From: an uncultured Cellvibrio sp.
Lineage (GTDB): Bacteria; Pseudomonadota; Gammaproteobacteria; Pseudomonadales; Cellvibrionaceae
Direction: 5' to 3'
NCBI GenBank assembly: GCA_937958105.1
Contig: CALFXJ010000054.1
Span: 1 to 64,000 of the forward strand
DNA: 64,000 nucleotides
Shown here piece after piece: positions 18,233 to 27,351 of the stretch (positions within the stretch are counted from its first letter, which is position 1; every line of letters starts with the position of its first letter). A model generated the notes under the pieces. That model ran no database searches. It saw nothing but the letters and a program-made list of their open reading frames with translations, and had not been told where the DNA came from. The position numbers were made by a program, and so were the translations under genes.

Positions 18233-19123
18233 TCAGTTCCACAACTCCAGAGGAAATGCGTACATCAGCGCTGTGTGATCATAGCGAATCGCGGGAGCGC
18301 CACCCATCTCCAACCCCTCTTCCAGGGTATGAGCAAACTGAAATTCCGCTTCTGTACGACCGCTGCCAAAGTAATAGTCCTTGTACTTGAACAGATCTTC
18401 CGTCTGCGATAGACGTACATATCGTGCGGGAATGCCAAACGCTTCGGCAATAATCAAACCGTGCAGCGAACTTGCCAGTACAAATTTTGCCTGCAGAATT
18501 TTTTGAATGACGATGTTCCAGCCCCACAGTGGCGAAATCAGCTTGGGATGATTGCTCACCAAAGACAGGTCGTGCAGGTTAGGCACCACGGCGTAATCTG
18601 TTTTACCGGTCACTGTGAAACGATTTTTAAAGATGTAAGGCAGCAGCAAAGCTGGATCACCGTAGACATCCGGCACGACGATGCCCCGCTTACGCAGAAA
18701 CTCCGCCGTGAGTGGGCCACGGACCGCATGCACCTTTAAATCTTTGGCCGTGAATTCTTTCTCTGGAATTTTTCCATTCCACCCGGAACCCCACACATTG
18801 TCGCCAGTCTGGGCAAAATGCAGGATTGAGCCGATGGCCAGCAGTCGGGCCGGGTCGGCTACCTGATCATCGAGACTTAAACCGTGAAAGGCGAGCATCT
18901 GACGCGTAACAATATCCGACAGCCGATCTCCAAAGTTGATGCTGCCGTCGCTGGGCGACCAATGAAAAAGATCAACGTGAGGGTATGGTAAACGCCCCGT
19001 CAGTGACGGAGCTGGATGAGTAAGATTTCTGGCCAGCGCGGACAACTTAGCTAACACGTTTGCGGCTCCTCGAACGATGTTGGCGCGATCACCTGACGCG
19101 CCTCTGAATAACTGACGGCTCAC
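18233..19123 (-). CDS. gumL: GumL-like ketal pyruvate transferase
   Basis: 296 residues matching Xanthomonas GumL at INFGDRLSDIVTRQML, LAIGSILHFAQTGDNVWGSGWNGKIP, VHAVRGPLTAEFLRKRGI, VPDVYGDPALLLPYIF, FVLASSLHGLIIAEAFGIP, DLFKYKDYYFGSGRT and a C-terminal AFPLELW. GumL adds pyruvate as a 4,6-ketal to the terminal mannose. The predicted start is GTG at 19123 with no clear ribosome site, and about 40 residues precede the conserved region, so the true start could be downstream. It lies 13 bp after the barrel gene. Confidence 0.92.
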   Translation of the reverse strand: MSRQLFRGASGDRANIVRGAANVLAKLSALARNLTHPAPSLTGRLPYPHVDLFHWSPSDGSINFGDRLSDIVTRQMLAFHGLSLDDQVADPARLLAIGSILHFAQTGDNVWGSGWNGKIPEKEFTAKDLKVHAVRGPLTAEFLRKRGIVVPDVYGDPALLLPYIFKNRFTVTGKTDYAVVPNLHDLSLVSNHPKLISPLWGWNIVIQKILQAKFVLASSLHGLIIAEAFGIPARYVRLSQTEDLFKYKDYYFGSGRTEAEFQFAHTLEEGLEMGGAPAIRYDHTALMYAFPLELWN

Positions 19124-19136
19124 AATCAGGAGTGAA

Positions 19137-20306
19137 TCAGTAACGGAAAGACATACCCAGAACGGCCTGTGATGAGGTGTAGGTGCGATATCTCAGCGGC
19201 GAATCCCGATCAACCCAGCGCGTATCCAGACGGATGGAAAACTGTTCAGAAAATTTGTAGACCACCTGCAAAGGCGAGATGTTGTAAACCTTCTCATCAC
19301 GATCCGGACCGGGGCTGTCGTTGCGATACTTCTGCTGCACATAATTGACGTCGGCGCCCAGACTGATCTTGGGTGTCCATTGCCATTGCACACCAGCGAA
19401 AAGCGTATGCGTCCCCTTGGGTGAGTCTGAGGTTTCACCGACCGCCGGTTCGCGATAGGAATAGCCGCCGTTGAATTCGGTCTTCTCCGTCGCTGCCCAG
19501 GTAGCTTCAAGAATAGCCAGCGCACCGGTGCCGTCGTTCACCACACCGTCGCGATTAAAATAGGCCAGCGTCGCGGTAAGATCTGTTTTCGCTGTTGTCT
19601 TCCAGGTAGTTTCAAGCTCTGCCTGCTGGTATTCGAAGTCAAGGTCCTCGTAGGGTTCGAGCACCTCCGAATCATCGACAGGTATGCCTATCTCCTGATT
19701 GGGATAAGTTCGCTCGCCATAACGCACCCGCAAAAACATTGTCGACTGAATGCCGGTGGTATATCCGGCTTCGAAATAACCTTCGTCTTCGTCGTAGTCC
19801 ATTCCCTCACGCAATCCATTGGAGTGCGTCTGCTCTGCCTGCCGTCCACCGATACCCAGCGTTAACCGATGGCCCGCGCCATATCTGATCAATGCGTGGG
19901 CCTCGTCGCGCTTCACGATATCCTTGTCAGGAAACTCCAGCCGATCAACCGGATAGGAATCCCGCATCCATTCCAGGCGGGACTTCAGACGATTGCCCCA
20001 CTGCCCCTGCCAGGTGATCTTGCCTTCATTGATGGTCGCATCGAGGTCGGGCCGATCATCGTGATCGTAGTGGGCCACCTGCCAGCGGGCAACAAACCGC
20101 TGACGACTCAGCGTTTTATCCAAGGCGACAAACGCCGACGACACCGTAATCCGTTCTGATTCTTTCTCCGGCCGGCGCTCGTAGTTACTGTCCCACAACT
20201 GCCGCACGGATGCGCCGGCCGAGAAGAAATCTGTCTGCGCCATCGCGGGCATTGCCGCTAAAGAACACAGAGGTAATGCACGTAAAAAACTTAATGAGTC
20301 CCGCAT
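19137..20306 (-). CDS. Outer-membrane beta-barrel protein of the exopolysaccharide system (EpsL-like)
   Basis: 389 residues with a signal peptide (RALPLCSLAAMPAMAQ), alternating amphipathic strands throughout and a C-terminal aromatic ending (GMSFRY) typical of outer-membrane barrels. Proteins of this kind (EpsL, OMP_b-brl_2) accompany EpsE/F/G export modules. Xanthomonas gum loci have no counterpart. The ATG at 20306 starts the signal peptide and leaves 16 bp to gumD; longer in-frame starts would overlap gumD. Assignment to the EpsL group is by architecture and context. Confidence 0.8.
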   Translation of the reverse strand: MRDSLSFLRALPLCSLAAMPAMAQTDFFSAGASVRQLWDSNYERRPEKESERITVSSAFVALDKTLSRQRFVARWQVAHYDHDDRPDLDATINEGKITWQGQWGNRLKSRLEWMRDSYPVDRLEFPDKDIVKRDEAHALIRYGAGHRLTLGIGGRQAEQTHSNGLREGMDYDEDEGYFEAGYTTGIQSTMFLRVRYGERTYPNQEIGIPVDDSEVLEPYEDLDFEYQQAELETTWKTTAKTDLTATLAYFNRDGVVNDGTGALAILEATWAATEKTEFNGGYSYREPAVGETSDSPKGTHTLFAGVQWQWTPKISLGADVNYVQQKYRNDSPGPDRDEKVYNISPLQVVYKFSEQFSIRLDTRWVDRDSPLRYRTYTSSQAVLGMSFRY

Positions 20307-20322
20307 GTGTGAATATCCGATA

Positions 20323-21777
20323 TCAATAGGCATGTTGACCAACAAAGCCCTTGAATACCGTCATCCACAGGATTTTTATATCCATCAGCAAGGACCAATT
20401 GCGAATGTACTCCAGGTCGTAAGCGATACGCCCGGACATTTTGTCGAGGGTTTCGGTTTCGCCCCGGAAACCATTGATCTGTGCGAGACCGGTGATGCCA
20501 GGCTTCACCTTGTGACGCAACATATAACCCTTGATCTGACTGCGATAAAACTCATTATGTGACACAGCATGTGGTCGCGGACCAACCAGTGACATACTGC
20601 CAGACAATACGTTGAACAGCTGTGGCAGCTCGTCCAGTGATGTGCGACGCAGGAATGCACCGAAAGGTGTTACGCGCGGATCCTGCTTGCGCGCCTGGGG
20701 CACATCATCTCCGTCTTCACACACAGTCATGGAACGGAATTTCCAGACTTTGATACGTTCGCCACGCATACCGTAGCGCGTCTGTTTGAAAAACACCGGA
20801 CCGGGTGATGACAACTTAACGCCCAGAGCAATAATCAGCATCGGCAAAGCCAGCGCCAGCAGGAGACCAGAGCCGAGGATAATGTCTTCCATCCGCTTGG
20901 CCCAGCCATTATCTACCATGGGCGAATCATAAATACTCAGCGCAGGAATGCCTTGCAGACAGGTCAGCCGCGAATGCAGCAGATCAAAGTTGAACACATC
21001 CGGAATCAGATACACAGAGACAGTGGTGTCAGCGAGACGCGCAATTAAGGAATGAGTCCGCAGTTCAGCACGCATCGGTAAGGTGATGAAGACAATATCA
21101 ATGCGGCCTTCTCGGGCATCGGCGTAGAGTTGTTCAAAGCCGCCGCGGATAGTTGTGTCGGTGCTGTTGAGCCGACGGGTGGGGTCTTCACTGCCCTGGC
21201 GATCATCGTAATAACCCACTACGCGATATCCCATCCACGGCATACCGCGCATGGATTTAACGACGCGCGACCCCAGATTATTTGCGCCAACGATAGCCAC
21301 ACGACGAGGCTCGGTAGGCTTGGAGCGCAGACGGGTGAGTAATACGCGACGCGCCCAGTGCAGGCCCACCATCACCGTCGGCGTAGCAATCATCCAGGCA
21401 AAGATTGCCGGCAGACTGACATCGCGGAAGATATAAATTGTCAGGGCGGCAAGACCGACCACCAGCGTGGTACCTATCCAGGCACCCATCAAGCGATACG
21501 CAAGACTTTCAGTAGAGTGACCGCGCCACAGGTAATAGACTTCATTACCTTCCGCAAAGAAACCGAAGATAATCACTGCACTGATTGCCAGAGCCGTGTA
21601 GGAGTTGGTCCAGAACAAATCCATGCTGCTGAGCGTAACCCAGAGAATAAAAACAATCAGGAAACTGTCCAGCGCGCGAAATAACGCAAGAATCTTTGAA
21701 TGATGTAGCCGGATAACTGGCGGCTGAGTGGATACAACCGGCGTCCCCGAAATACCAGGTATTTGTTGACTGCCCAT
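20323..21777 (-). CDS. gumD: Undecaprenyl-phosphate glucose phosphotransferase (WcaJ/GumD)
   Basis: 484 residues: an N-terminal region with four or five membrane segments, a CoA-binding-like Rossmann domain (RRVAIVGANNLGSRVV), and the C-terminal bacterial sugar transferase domain (KFRSM, FLRRTSLDELPQLFNVL, SLVGPRPHAV, KPGITGLAQINGFRGET, YDLEYIRNWSL). It primes repeat-unit synthesis by placing Glc-1-P on undecaprenyl phosphate. The ATG at 21777 has an ideal GGAGGT site 5 bases away; the longer frame starting at 21828 is not needed. It heads the four-gene minus operon, whereas in Xanthomonas gumD is third in the single gum operon. Confidence 0.94.
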   Translation of the reverse strand: MGSQQIPGISGTPVVSTQPPVIRLHHSKILALFRALDSFLIVFILWVTLSSMDLFWTNSYTALAISAVIIFGFFAEGNEVYYLWRGHSTESLAYRLMGAWIGTTLVVGLAALTIYIFRDVSLPAIFAWMIATPTVMVGLHWARRVLLTRLRSKPTEPRRVAIVGANNLGSRVVKSMRGMPWMGYRVVGYYDDRQGSEDPTRRLNSTDTTIRGGFEQLYADAREGRIDIVFITLPMRAELRTHSLIARLADTTVSVYLIPDVFNFDLLHSRLTCLQGIPALSIYDSPMVDNGWAKRMEDIILGSGLLLALALPMLIIALGVKLSSPGPVFFKQTRYGMRGERIKVWKFRSMTVCEDGDDVPQARKQDPRVTPFGAFLRRTSLDELPQLFNVLSGSMSLVGPRPHAVSHNEFYRSQIKGYMLRHKVKPGITGLAQINGFRGETETLDKMSGRIAYDLEYIRNWSLLMDIKILWMTVFKGFVGQHAY

Positions 21778-22731
21778 AACTACCTCCATGCGCGTTACTG
21801 CTTCGTTTTTCCAGCCTGCATTTTTCAAGCCAGAGATGAATGTGTTTATAAACGGCGTGAGATAAATCTCGTATGGCTGCAGATAAAGTACGTAAACCCT
21901 GCGGAAAAATACCTTTCTTTAAATCAACACCGCTTACCGTAGTGATTTCGCTGCAAGTCGTCCGCCCCACTTTAAGGCACATTCACGACCCTACGCCCAC
22001 AAAATGAAACCGTTTTTGAATTCAATTTTGTTGTTAGAGTTGCTAAACCATCATGTTTAAAAACTGAAACTGCTGACCTGTTATGAAACCTCTACTACAT
22101 TTGACGCGCCAACCTCCACTTCTACCGGATCACACTGAACATTGACCAGTTCGCCTACCGAAACCCCTGTTCAAATTTCAGCGACAAGAAATTCGTCGCC
22201 TGAAACTGTCCATGCGAATCCGACGTGAGTAACATCAAAAAACCACAGGAAGGATTTCTCGTTTTTGCGCTAGGCATTTCCGTAAATGCGCCATCGTAGC
22301 GATGCTTACGAGTCCGCTTACCGAACTGCCAGATTGACTGGTGACGCGTAGCTTGCATTCGCCAATAAACTCCTTCTGTACGTTTCCACTCAGTAACCCA
22401 AGAGAAAATTTAATCTGTGAACCAGGTTCATAAAGAATTAAACTCTTGAATCATTTCCGTCTTATGAACCTTTGCTTCGGGTATCAGAATATTTCTCTTT
22501 TTCTCTGAAAATTATTTCGAAGAAAAGAGCGGATCTTGAAAATACGATTCGCATCACAATGAATGGCGCTGAAGATATTTTCCTTTTCCGGTTAGCAGGT
22601 TCACCGGTTGCATCCTCAACCCGGCACTGGCATTTTTTATTGAAGTGGTTTAATGTGCAGCACAGTCGCTGCTCGGTTATAAACAGCGGCGGTGACAGAT
22701 ATTCGGAATCAAACATCAAGGACGAGATACT
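21778..22731. other. Non-coding region upstream of gumD and the next gene
   Basis: About 950 bases between divergent genes. It must contain the gumD operon promoter (minus) and probably the promoter of the secreted protein at 22732 (plus). A bulged inverted repeat (TTTCAGCGAC ... GTCGCCTGAAA) lies at 22176-22205. A 131-residue open frame at 22472-22867 has no ribosome site, overlaps the signal-peptide gene and looks spurious. I see no other gene. Confidence 0.5.
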
Positions 22732-23268
22732 GTGCGATACATTACGCTCTGCTCACTGGCTATCTGCCTGTTTTTTCCTCTCACCTCTTCCGCCTGCGAA
22801 CAATTTCAAGCAAAAGTTGAACGTTATACTCAGCTCAAACGCGCCGGCGGCACCGCCAAACAGATGAATCGCTGGCAGGCTCAGCGAAAACTTTATGCTC
22901 AGCGCTACCGGGAATGCCTCCGCGATCAACCGACCATGCAACGTGCTACCGGCAAAGGCAGTGGCAAGCGCAATAAGCCCGACGTTCAAAAGCCACGACA
23001 GGTTGATCACGATCACCCCGTCGTTCAGAAACTGCTGGGCACCTGCAATTTCTGGATAAATACCTACAACCTTGATCCCTCGCCTGAAAATAAAACCTAC
23101 CGTGACAGCGCGTGTCGCTCGTTGGACGATGCGCTGCGTCATCCTCCTGCCCCAATAGATAATTCAAGCAACCAGCGCCCGCTGAAGGAGTGCATCAAAC
23201 CCGGCAATCTACTTGATGATGATGTGCGGGACTGCATGGCAGGAATACGCGAACCAGACTGGCAATGA
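22732..23268 (+). CDS. Hypothetical secreted cysteine-containing protein
   Basis: 178 residues with a clear signal peptide (ITLCSLAICLFFPLTSSA|C) and six cysteines in the mature part (in CEQF, ECLRD, TCNFW, ACRS, ECIKP, DCMAG), consistent with disulfides in the periplasm. The middle (about 40-90) is basic and Gln-rich. The start is GTG at 22732 with GGACGAG upstream. No family recognised and no operon partner. Confidence 0.75.
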   Translation: MRYITLCSLAICLFFPLTSSACEQFQAKVERYTQLKRAGGTAKQMNRWQAQRKLYAQRYRECLRDQPTMQRATGKGSGKRNKPDVQKPRQVDHDHPVVQKLLGTCNFWINTYNLDPSPENKTYRDSACRSLDDALRHPPAPIDNSSNQRPLKECIKPGNLLDDDVRDCMAGIREPDWQ

Positions 23269-23322
23269 ACCAAGGGTGTCTTTAGAATCATCGACTCGTT
23301 CTTTCTCACTGAGTCGATACAG

Positions 23323-23808
23323 ATGAGCAATTCACTGCAAGCTTTGCTGGACAACCTGCCCAACACCGGAAAAGTACGCTGGATAGGTGTCCGCCCTTAC
23401 CGCGGTGCAGCCATGGAGGTGGTCAAGGAGGTAGAGGCAATAGCCGGTAAAGGTTTAGCGGGTGATCGTTATGCCAGCGCTAACGGCAAACGTCAGGTTA
23501 CGCTGTTGCAGTGGGAACATTTGAATGTGATCGGCAGCTTCGCAGGTATGGAAACGGTTGCGCCGGAATGGCTGCGGCGCAACATTGTAGTAGCAGGAAT
23601 AAATCTGCTGGCGTTAAAAAACCGGTGTTTCGCAATCGGTGATGCAGTGCTGGAATATACCGGCCTGTGCCATCCCTGTTCACAAATGGAAGCACGGTTT
23701 GGTCCTGGTGGGTATAACGCTGTGCGTGGCCACGGTGGCATCACCGCACGCATCCTTCACGGTGGCATCATCCGGCTGCACGATCCGGTCCGCGCACTGG
23801 AGAAATGA
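23323..23808 (+). CDS. MOSC domain protein
   Basis: 161 residues with the MOSC fold pattern: GKGLAGDRYA, the QVTLLQWEHL segment, WLRRNIVVAGINL and the conserved cysteine region YTGLCHPCSQME. MOSC domains carry molybdenum cofactor sulfur chemistry or bind related metal-sulfur groups. This is a stand-alone MOSC of the short YiiM-like type; substrate unknown. An 8-bp inverted repeat (ATCGACTC at 23290-23297, GAGTCGAT at 23311-23318) sits just before the start and could affect translation. Confidence 0.88.
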   Translation: MSNSLQALLDNLPNTGKVRWIGVRPYRGAAMEVVKEVEAIAGKGLAGDRYASANGKRQVTLLQWEHLNVIGSFAGMETVAPEWLRRNIVVAGINLLALKNRCFAIGDAVLEYTGLCHPCSQMEARFGPGGYNAVRGHGGITARILHGGIIRLHDPVRALEK

Positions 23809-23826
23809 AAGGCACAGCTGCAGTTA

Positions 23827-24591
23827 TCAACGCAACAGACTCTGTGCGCCTTCCACAAATAATTTAATTCCTGCCAACAACAGAAAACCGTAACAAGTCC
23901 AATAGAACCAGCGCTCCGATACACGGTGCAGCAGATAGACGCCCAGCTTTACCCCGACGGGAGCCAGGGGCAATAAAACAAGTGATGTCGTCAGGGCACT
24001 GGTATCCAGTTGACCCAGCCAGACGTAAGGCACCAGCTTGATCAGGTTGATGATGGCAAAAAATAAAACCGTCGTACCCGCCAGCGTCAACTTGGGCAGT
24101 TGCTGGGGCAGCAGATAGATAGACACCGGCGGTCCACCCGCGTGGGCGATGTAGCTGGTATATCCCGCCAGGGTTCCCCAGAAGGTTCCACCAGTCACGC
24201 CCGGCTCCCGACGCTGCGCCTGCTGCAGCATCCGCAACCCCCAGAGATAATGCGCCACAAAATATATGGCCAGCGCACCCACCAGAAGGCGGATCATATC
24301 CACGTTGGTGATGGAGAAGGTGAGCGCACCGAGCAGCGTTCCGAGCAGAGCACCCGGCATCAGCAGTTTGAGATTTTTACGGTCCCAGGTGCCACGGAAG
24401 CTCCAGACGCTGAAGACATCCATGACGCACAGGATAGGCAGCAAGATCGCAGCGGCCACCCGCGGGTCGATCATGAGAGACAGCAGCGGCACGGCCAGGA
24501 CACCCAGCCCACCACCAAAGCCTCCTTTGGAGATGCCCACCAGCAGCACCACTGGTACAGCGAGCATATAAAACGTGGGGTCGTTAATCAT
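23827..24591 (-). CDS. TSUP family membrane transporter (TauE/SafE)
   Basis: 254 residues with about eight membrane segments and the duplicated TSUP pattern (GISKGGFGGGLGVLAVPLLSL near the N-terminus; TSYIAHAGGPPVSIYLLP in the second half). TSUP proteins move sulfite, sulfonates or other small organosulfur anions across the inner membrane. Substrate cannot be told from sequence. It converges on the MOSC gene with a 18-bp gap. Confidence 0.9.
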   Translation of the reverse strand: MINDPTFYMLAVPVVLLVGISKGGFGGGLGVLAVPLLSLMIDPRVAAAILLPILCVMDVFSVWSFRGTWDRKNLKLLMPGALLGTLLGALTFSITNVDMIRLLVGALAIYFVAHYLWGLRMLQQAQRREPGVTGGTFWGTLAGYTSYIAHAGGPPVSIYLLPQQLPKLTLAGTTVLFFAIINLIKLVPYVWLGQLDTSALTTSLVLLPLAPVGVKLGVYLLHRVSERWFYWTCYGFLLLAGIKLFVEGAQSLLR

Positions 24592-24665
24592 TTCTGCATT
24601 CAGTGCCAGCCATTAAACAACGTGTTGGCATGACCCTCGCGCGCTCACCGGTACAACAATCACAA

Positions 24666-25358
24666 TCACTCTTCCAACTCATCGAGGGTAATGCCACTTA
24701 CGGAGAGCAGCCTCTCAACCAGCGTCTGCAATTGTTGAACCTGCGCTTCGAGTTGCTCCACTCGTTCTTCCAGTTCTGATGATGCGGCTTTTCTGGTACT
24801 GCTGCCAGCTGTCGTCATTGCCGCAACATCGGGCTGACCGCACAACAGGTGCATGTACCTGTCTTCCCGCTGTCCGGGCTGGCGGGGGATGCGCAGGATG
24901 ACGGGATGCGTTTTAGCACAAAGCTGATCAAGCTTTTCCTGCAGATTATCCAAGGAAGAAAAATCAAACATGCGCTGAGTGCGTGTGAACAGTTCAGCCA
25001 GCGTCTGCGGGCCGCGCAGCATGATGACATTGAGAATAGCCTGGGTGGCATTGTCGAGACCGAGAACGCGGGTGAGCCGCTGATCGTAGCGATTGGCCCG
25101 TGAACCATAATCCACCTCTACCAGCTTCCTGTCCTGTAACTGGCTCAGGCAGCGCTGGACTTCACCGGCATCAAGATTGGTGATGGGATCGCGGCTGGTT
25201 TTCTGGTTGCAGGCCAGCACCAGACTGTTCACGGTCAAGGGGTATGCATCGGGCGTAGCCAGCTGTTTTTCCATCAGCGCACCGAGCACTCGCGCCTCCG
25301 TATCATTCAACAGGGGTTCAGGCTGGCCCGTTTCAGCATTTGATTCTGCTTCGTTCAT
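24666..25358 (-). CDS. YceH family protein (DUF480)
   Basis: 230 residues: two winged-helix-like DUF480 halves (NDTEARVLGALMEKQLATPDAYPLT; NVIMLRGPQTLAELFTRT) with the NQKTSRDPI motif, then an acidic coiled coil (ELEERVEQLEAQVQQLQTLV). YceH is widely conserved in gammaproteobacteria, with no settled function. ATG 25358 follows GGAGAG; an upstream in-frame start at 25415 is not supported. Confidence 0.92.
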   Translation of the reverse strand: MNEAESNAETGQPEPLLNDTEARVLGALMEKQLATPDAYPLTVNSLVLACNQKTSRDPITNLDAGEVQRCLSQLQDRKLVEVDYGSRANRYDQRLTRVLGLDNATQAILNVIMLRGPQTLAELFTRTQRMFDFSSLDNLQEKLDQLCAKTHPVILRIPRQPGQREDRYMHLLCGQPDVAAMTTAGSSTRKAASSELEERVEQLEAQVQQLQTLVERLLSVSGITLDELEE

Positions 25359-25455
25359 AAGCTGCTCTCCAATCGGCGGGAGACATAGGGTAAGTCGCCC
25401 GCCAAGAGATTGCATCTTATTTTGCGGATGCAGCGCTATTCCGGGGTGAAGAGAG

Positions 25456-25971
25456 CTACTCCATGGTTACCGGATAGTCGGCATATTCGCAGTAGGACGA
25501 GTCAATATCACATACACCCAGAATCAGATAGAGATCATCCGGGATACTGCTGAACAGGTAACTGATGTCCACAACATCAGGACCGGTATCACAGGACATG
25601 GTCAGATCTGAATTGTAAGCGCAGATGAGGCTGCCGGCCTGATCACACCATAGACCAGCCCCGCAGCGCTCCGTATGCACCAGCACACTACCGGTCAGCG
25701 TGGGACGATCATTCACCCACAGCCGGACTCGATAGTCCTCCAGGCTGTTCGCCGTCCAGTACACCTCAAAAAGACCATGGTAAAGGTAGGGATTCAAAGC
25801 CAGAGGAGCGCTGGAGTAGTAAGTGTCCGTGTCATAACTGTCGAGGATATGGAAGCTGCGCAAGGCAGGCGTGTAGTTGTAGGAATGGGCCGAGCCCCCC
25901 GAACTGCCGCCACCACATCCCGCAACAGCAAGGCCCAGTACCAGGATCAGGCCAAACGCAATCTTCTTCAT
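25456..25971 (-). CDS. Hypothetical lipoprotein
   Basis: 171 residues with a lipoprotein signal (LVLGLAVAGC, then a Gly/Ser linker). The mature part contains several paired cysteines (ERCGAGLWC, LICAYN, MSCDTG, GVCDIDSSYC) and acidic stretches. No family recognised. ATG 25971 is well spaced from AGGAGGT, which fixes the start. Confidence 0.75.
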   Translation of the reverse strand: MKKIAFGLILVLGLAVAGCGGGSSGGSAHSYNYTPALRSFHILDSYDTDTYYSSAPLALNPYLYHGLFEVYWTANSLEDYRVRLWVNDRPTLTGSVLVHTERCGAGLWCDQAGSLICAYNSDLTMSCDTGPDVVDISYLFSSIPDDLYLILGVCDIDSSYCEYADYPVTME

Positions 25972-26196
25972 AATCTGCACCTCCTGCTGGATCTGACTTC
26001 AGAGTAGGCCGCAGCAACTGAATGCCACCTGAATTAACACTTCCTTACTCGCACAGGGACCCGAGCTGCAAAGGCGCGGAGGCCAGGTTATGAAAAAGCG
26101 CTGAACGGAGTTAGAATCCCTTGCATGGATCAGCAGACTAATGAGCAAAGGAGGCCGCACAACCTATCAACCACACCACAGTACGGATCGATCACG

Positions 26197-26619
26197 ATGA
26201 ACAAAATACTGTCTTTTGTCCTTGTCCTCCTGTTATCCCCCAGTGTCTTTGCCGAAACACCCGCAGCAGAGCTGGAACAGCGTATTGATGCGCTGAGTAA
26301 AGCAATGATTGATGCTGACGCCAAAGCCCTGCGCTCACTCACGGCTGCCGCATTGAATTACGGCCATTCCAGCGGACGCGTGGAAGACCAGGCCACCTTC
26401 ATTGAAAATCTTGTTAACGGTTCGTCAGACTTCCTGACCATTGATCTGCAGGACCAGCAGATCAGCTTCATTGATGATCTCGCGATCGTGCGGCATATCC
26501 TCACCGGTGACACGAATGACAGTGGCAAGCCAGGCAAGGTTCGCATTGGTGTCATGATGGTCTGGCAGAAACAACAGGGTGACTGGAAACTGCTGGCACG
26601 TCAGGCGTTTAAGATTTAA
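26197..26619 (+). CDS. NTF2-like (SnoaL/DUF4440 type) secreted protein
   Basis: 140 residues with a signal peptide (ILSFVLVLLLSPSVFA) and a DUF4440/NTF2-like fold: LEQRIDALSKAMIDADAKALRSL, HSSGRVEDQATFIENL, then the C-terminal VMMVWQKQQGDWKLLARQA strand. These cone-shaped domains bind small molecules or act as enzymes; no catalytic assignment is possible. A longer frame from 26125 would place 24 residues ahead of the signal peptide, so the inner ATG is preferred. Confidence 0.85.
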   Translation: MNKILSFVLVLLLSPSVFAETPAAELEQRIDALSKAMIDADAKALRSLTAAALNYGHSSGRVEDQATFIENLVNGSSDFLTIDLQDQQISFIDDLAIVRHILTGDTNDSGKPGKVRIGVMMVWQKQQGDWKLLARQAFKI

Positions 26620-26752
26620 CGGAGAATAACCCGGCGGGAAGTATGCCCGATGGGCTTGAGCCAGCTCTTGTCAGTGTCACACCTAACAGCATTACTCTGC
26701 GAAAGTCAGGCAACATATTTCGCGGCTATTCCTTCCTACAACAGGAGACAAC

Positions 26753-27310
26753 ATGAAACTTTACGGCAGTTATACCTCACCCTTTGTGCGCCACTGTCGC
26801 ATTGTATTACTGGAGACCGGGCTGCCTTGTGAATTCATTTTGACCGACGGCGCCGCCAGTGCTGCCAAATCACCTACCCGGAAAGTCCCCTTTCTGGAAG
26901 ATGGAGATTTATTTCTGACAGACTCCTGCTCTATCGTGAAATACCTGCGTGAAAAGAATATGCAGGCTTTCTGTTTTACCGCTCTCGAGTACGATCGGTT
27001 ATGCCTCGTCAACACATTGCTGGATGCTTCGGTGAATTTGTTCATGCTGGAGAAGGACGGAATCCTGCCCGCGCAGAGTGCTTATCTGCAACGCCACGCT
27101 GCACGGGTCCAATCAGGATTGGCCAGCCTCAACGAGATGCGCTGGCGCTCTGCGCCTCCCTACAATGATGCGGAACTGCGGTTACTCTGTTATCTGGATT
27201 GGGTTCTGTTTCGCAAGCTGTACAGTTTTGATGAGTACACCAATCTCACTGCATTTCTTACCAGTGCACGCAGTTATCCGCCATTCATTCAGACCATTCC
27301 GCATAACTGA
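26753..27310 (+). CDS. Glutathione S-transferase family protein
   Basis: 185 residues. The N-terminal thioredoxin-like domain shows YTSPFVRHCRIVL (active-site Ser/Cys region), the cis-Pro motif RKVPFLEDGD and the glutathione gamma-Glu binding turn TDSCSIVKYLR. The helical C-terminal domain is short. Substrate unknown. AGGAGA precedes the ATG. Confidence 0.88.
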   Translation: MKLYGSYTSPFVRHCRIVLLETGLPCEFILTDGAASAAKSPTRKVPFLEDGDLFLTDSCSIVKYLREKNMQAFCFTALEYDRLCLVNTLLDASVNLFMLEKDGILPAQSAYLQRHAARVQSGLASLNEMRWRSAPPYNDAELRLLCYLDWVLFRKLYSFDEYTNLTAFLTSARSYPPFIQTIPHN

Positions 27311-27315
27311 TACAC

Positions 27316-27348
27316 GCAGCGTCCTTCTGAAATCCAGAAGGACGCTGC
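27316..27348. terminator. Hairpin between convergent GST and NatB genes
   Basis: A 14-bp perfect stem (GCAGCGTCCTTCTG at 27316-27329 with its complement at 27335-27348) and a 5-base loop. There is no T-run on either strand, so it may act as a transcript-stabilising or weak bidirectional terminator structure. Confidence 0.7.
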
Positions 27349-27351
27349 CAT

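Noticed and set aside
5743..21777. Exosortase/PEP-CTERM exopolysaccharide locus
   Set aside because: Although the export genes resemble EpsE/F/G/L, no exosortase or PEP-CTERM protein is present and the glycosyltransferases are Gum-like.
22472..22867. 131-residue plus-strand frame ahead of the secreted protein
   Set aside because: No ribosome site, overlaps the well-formed signal-peptide gene in another frame.
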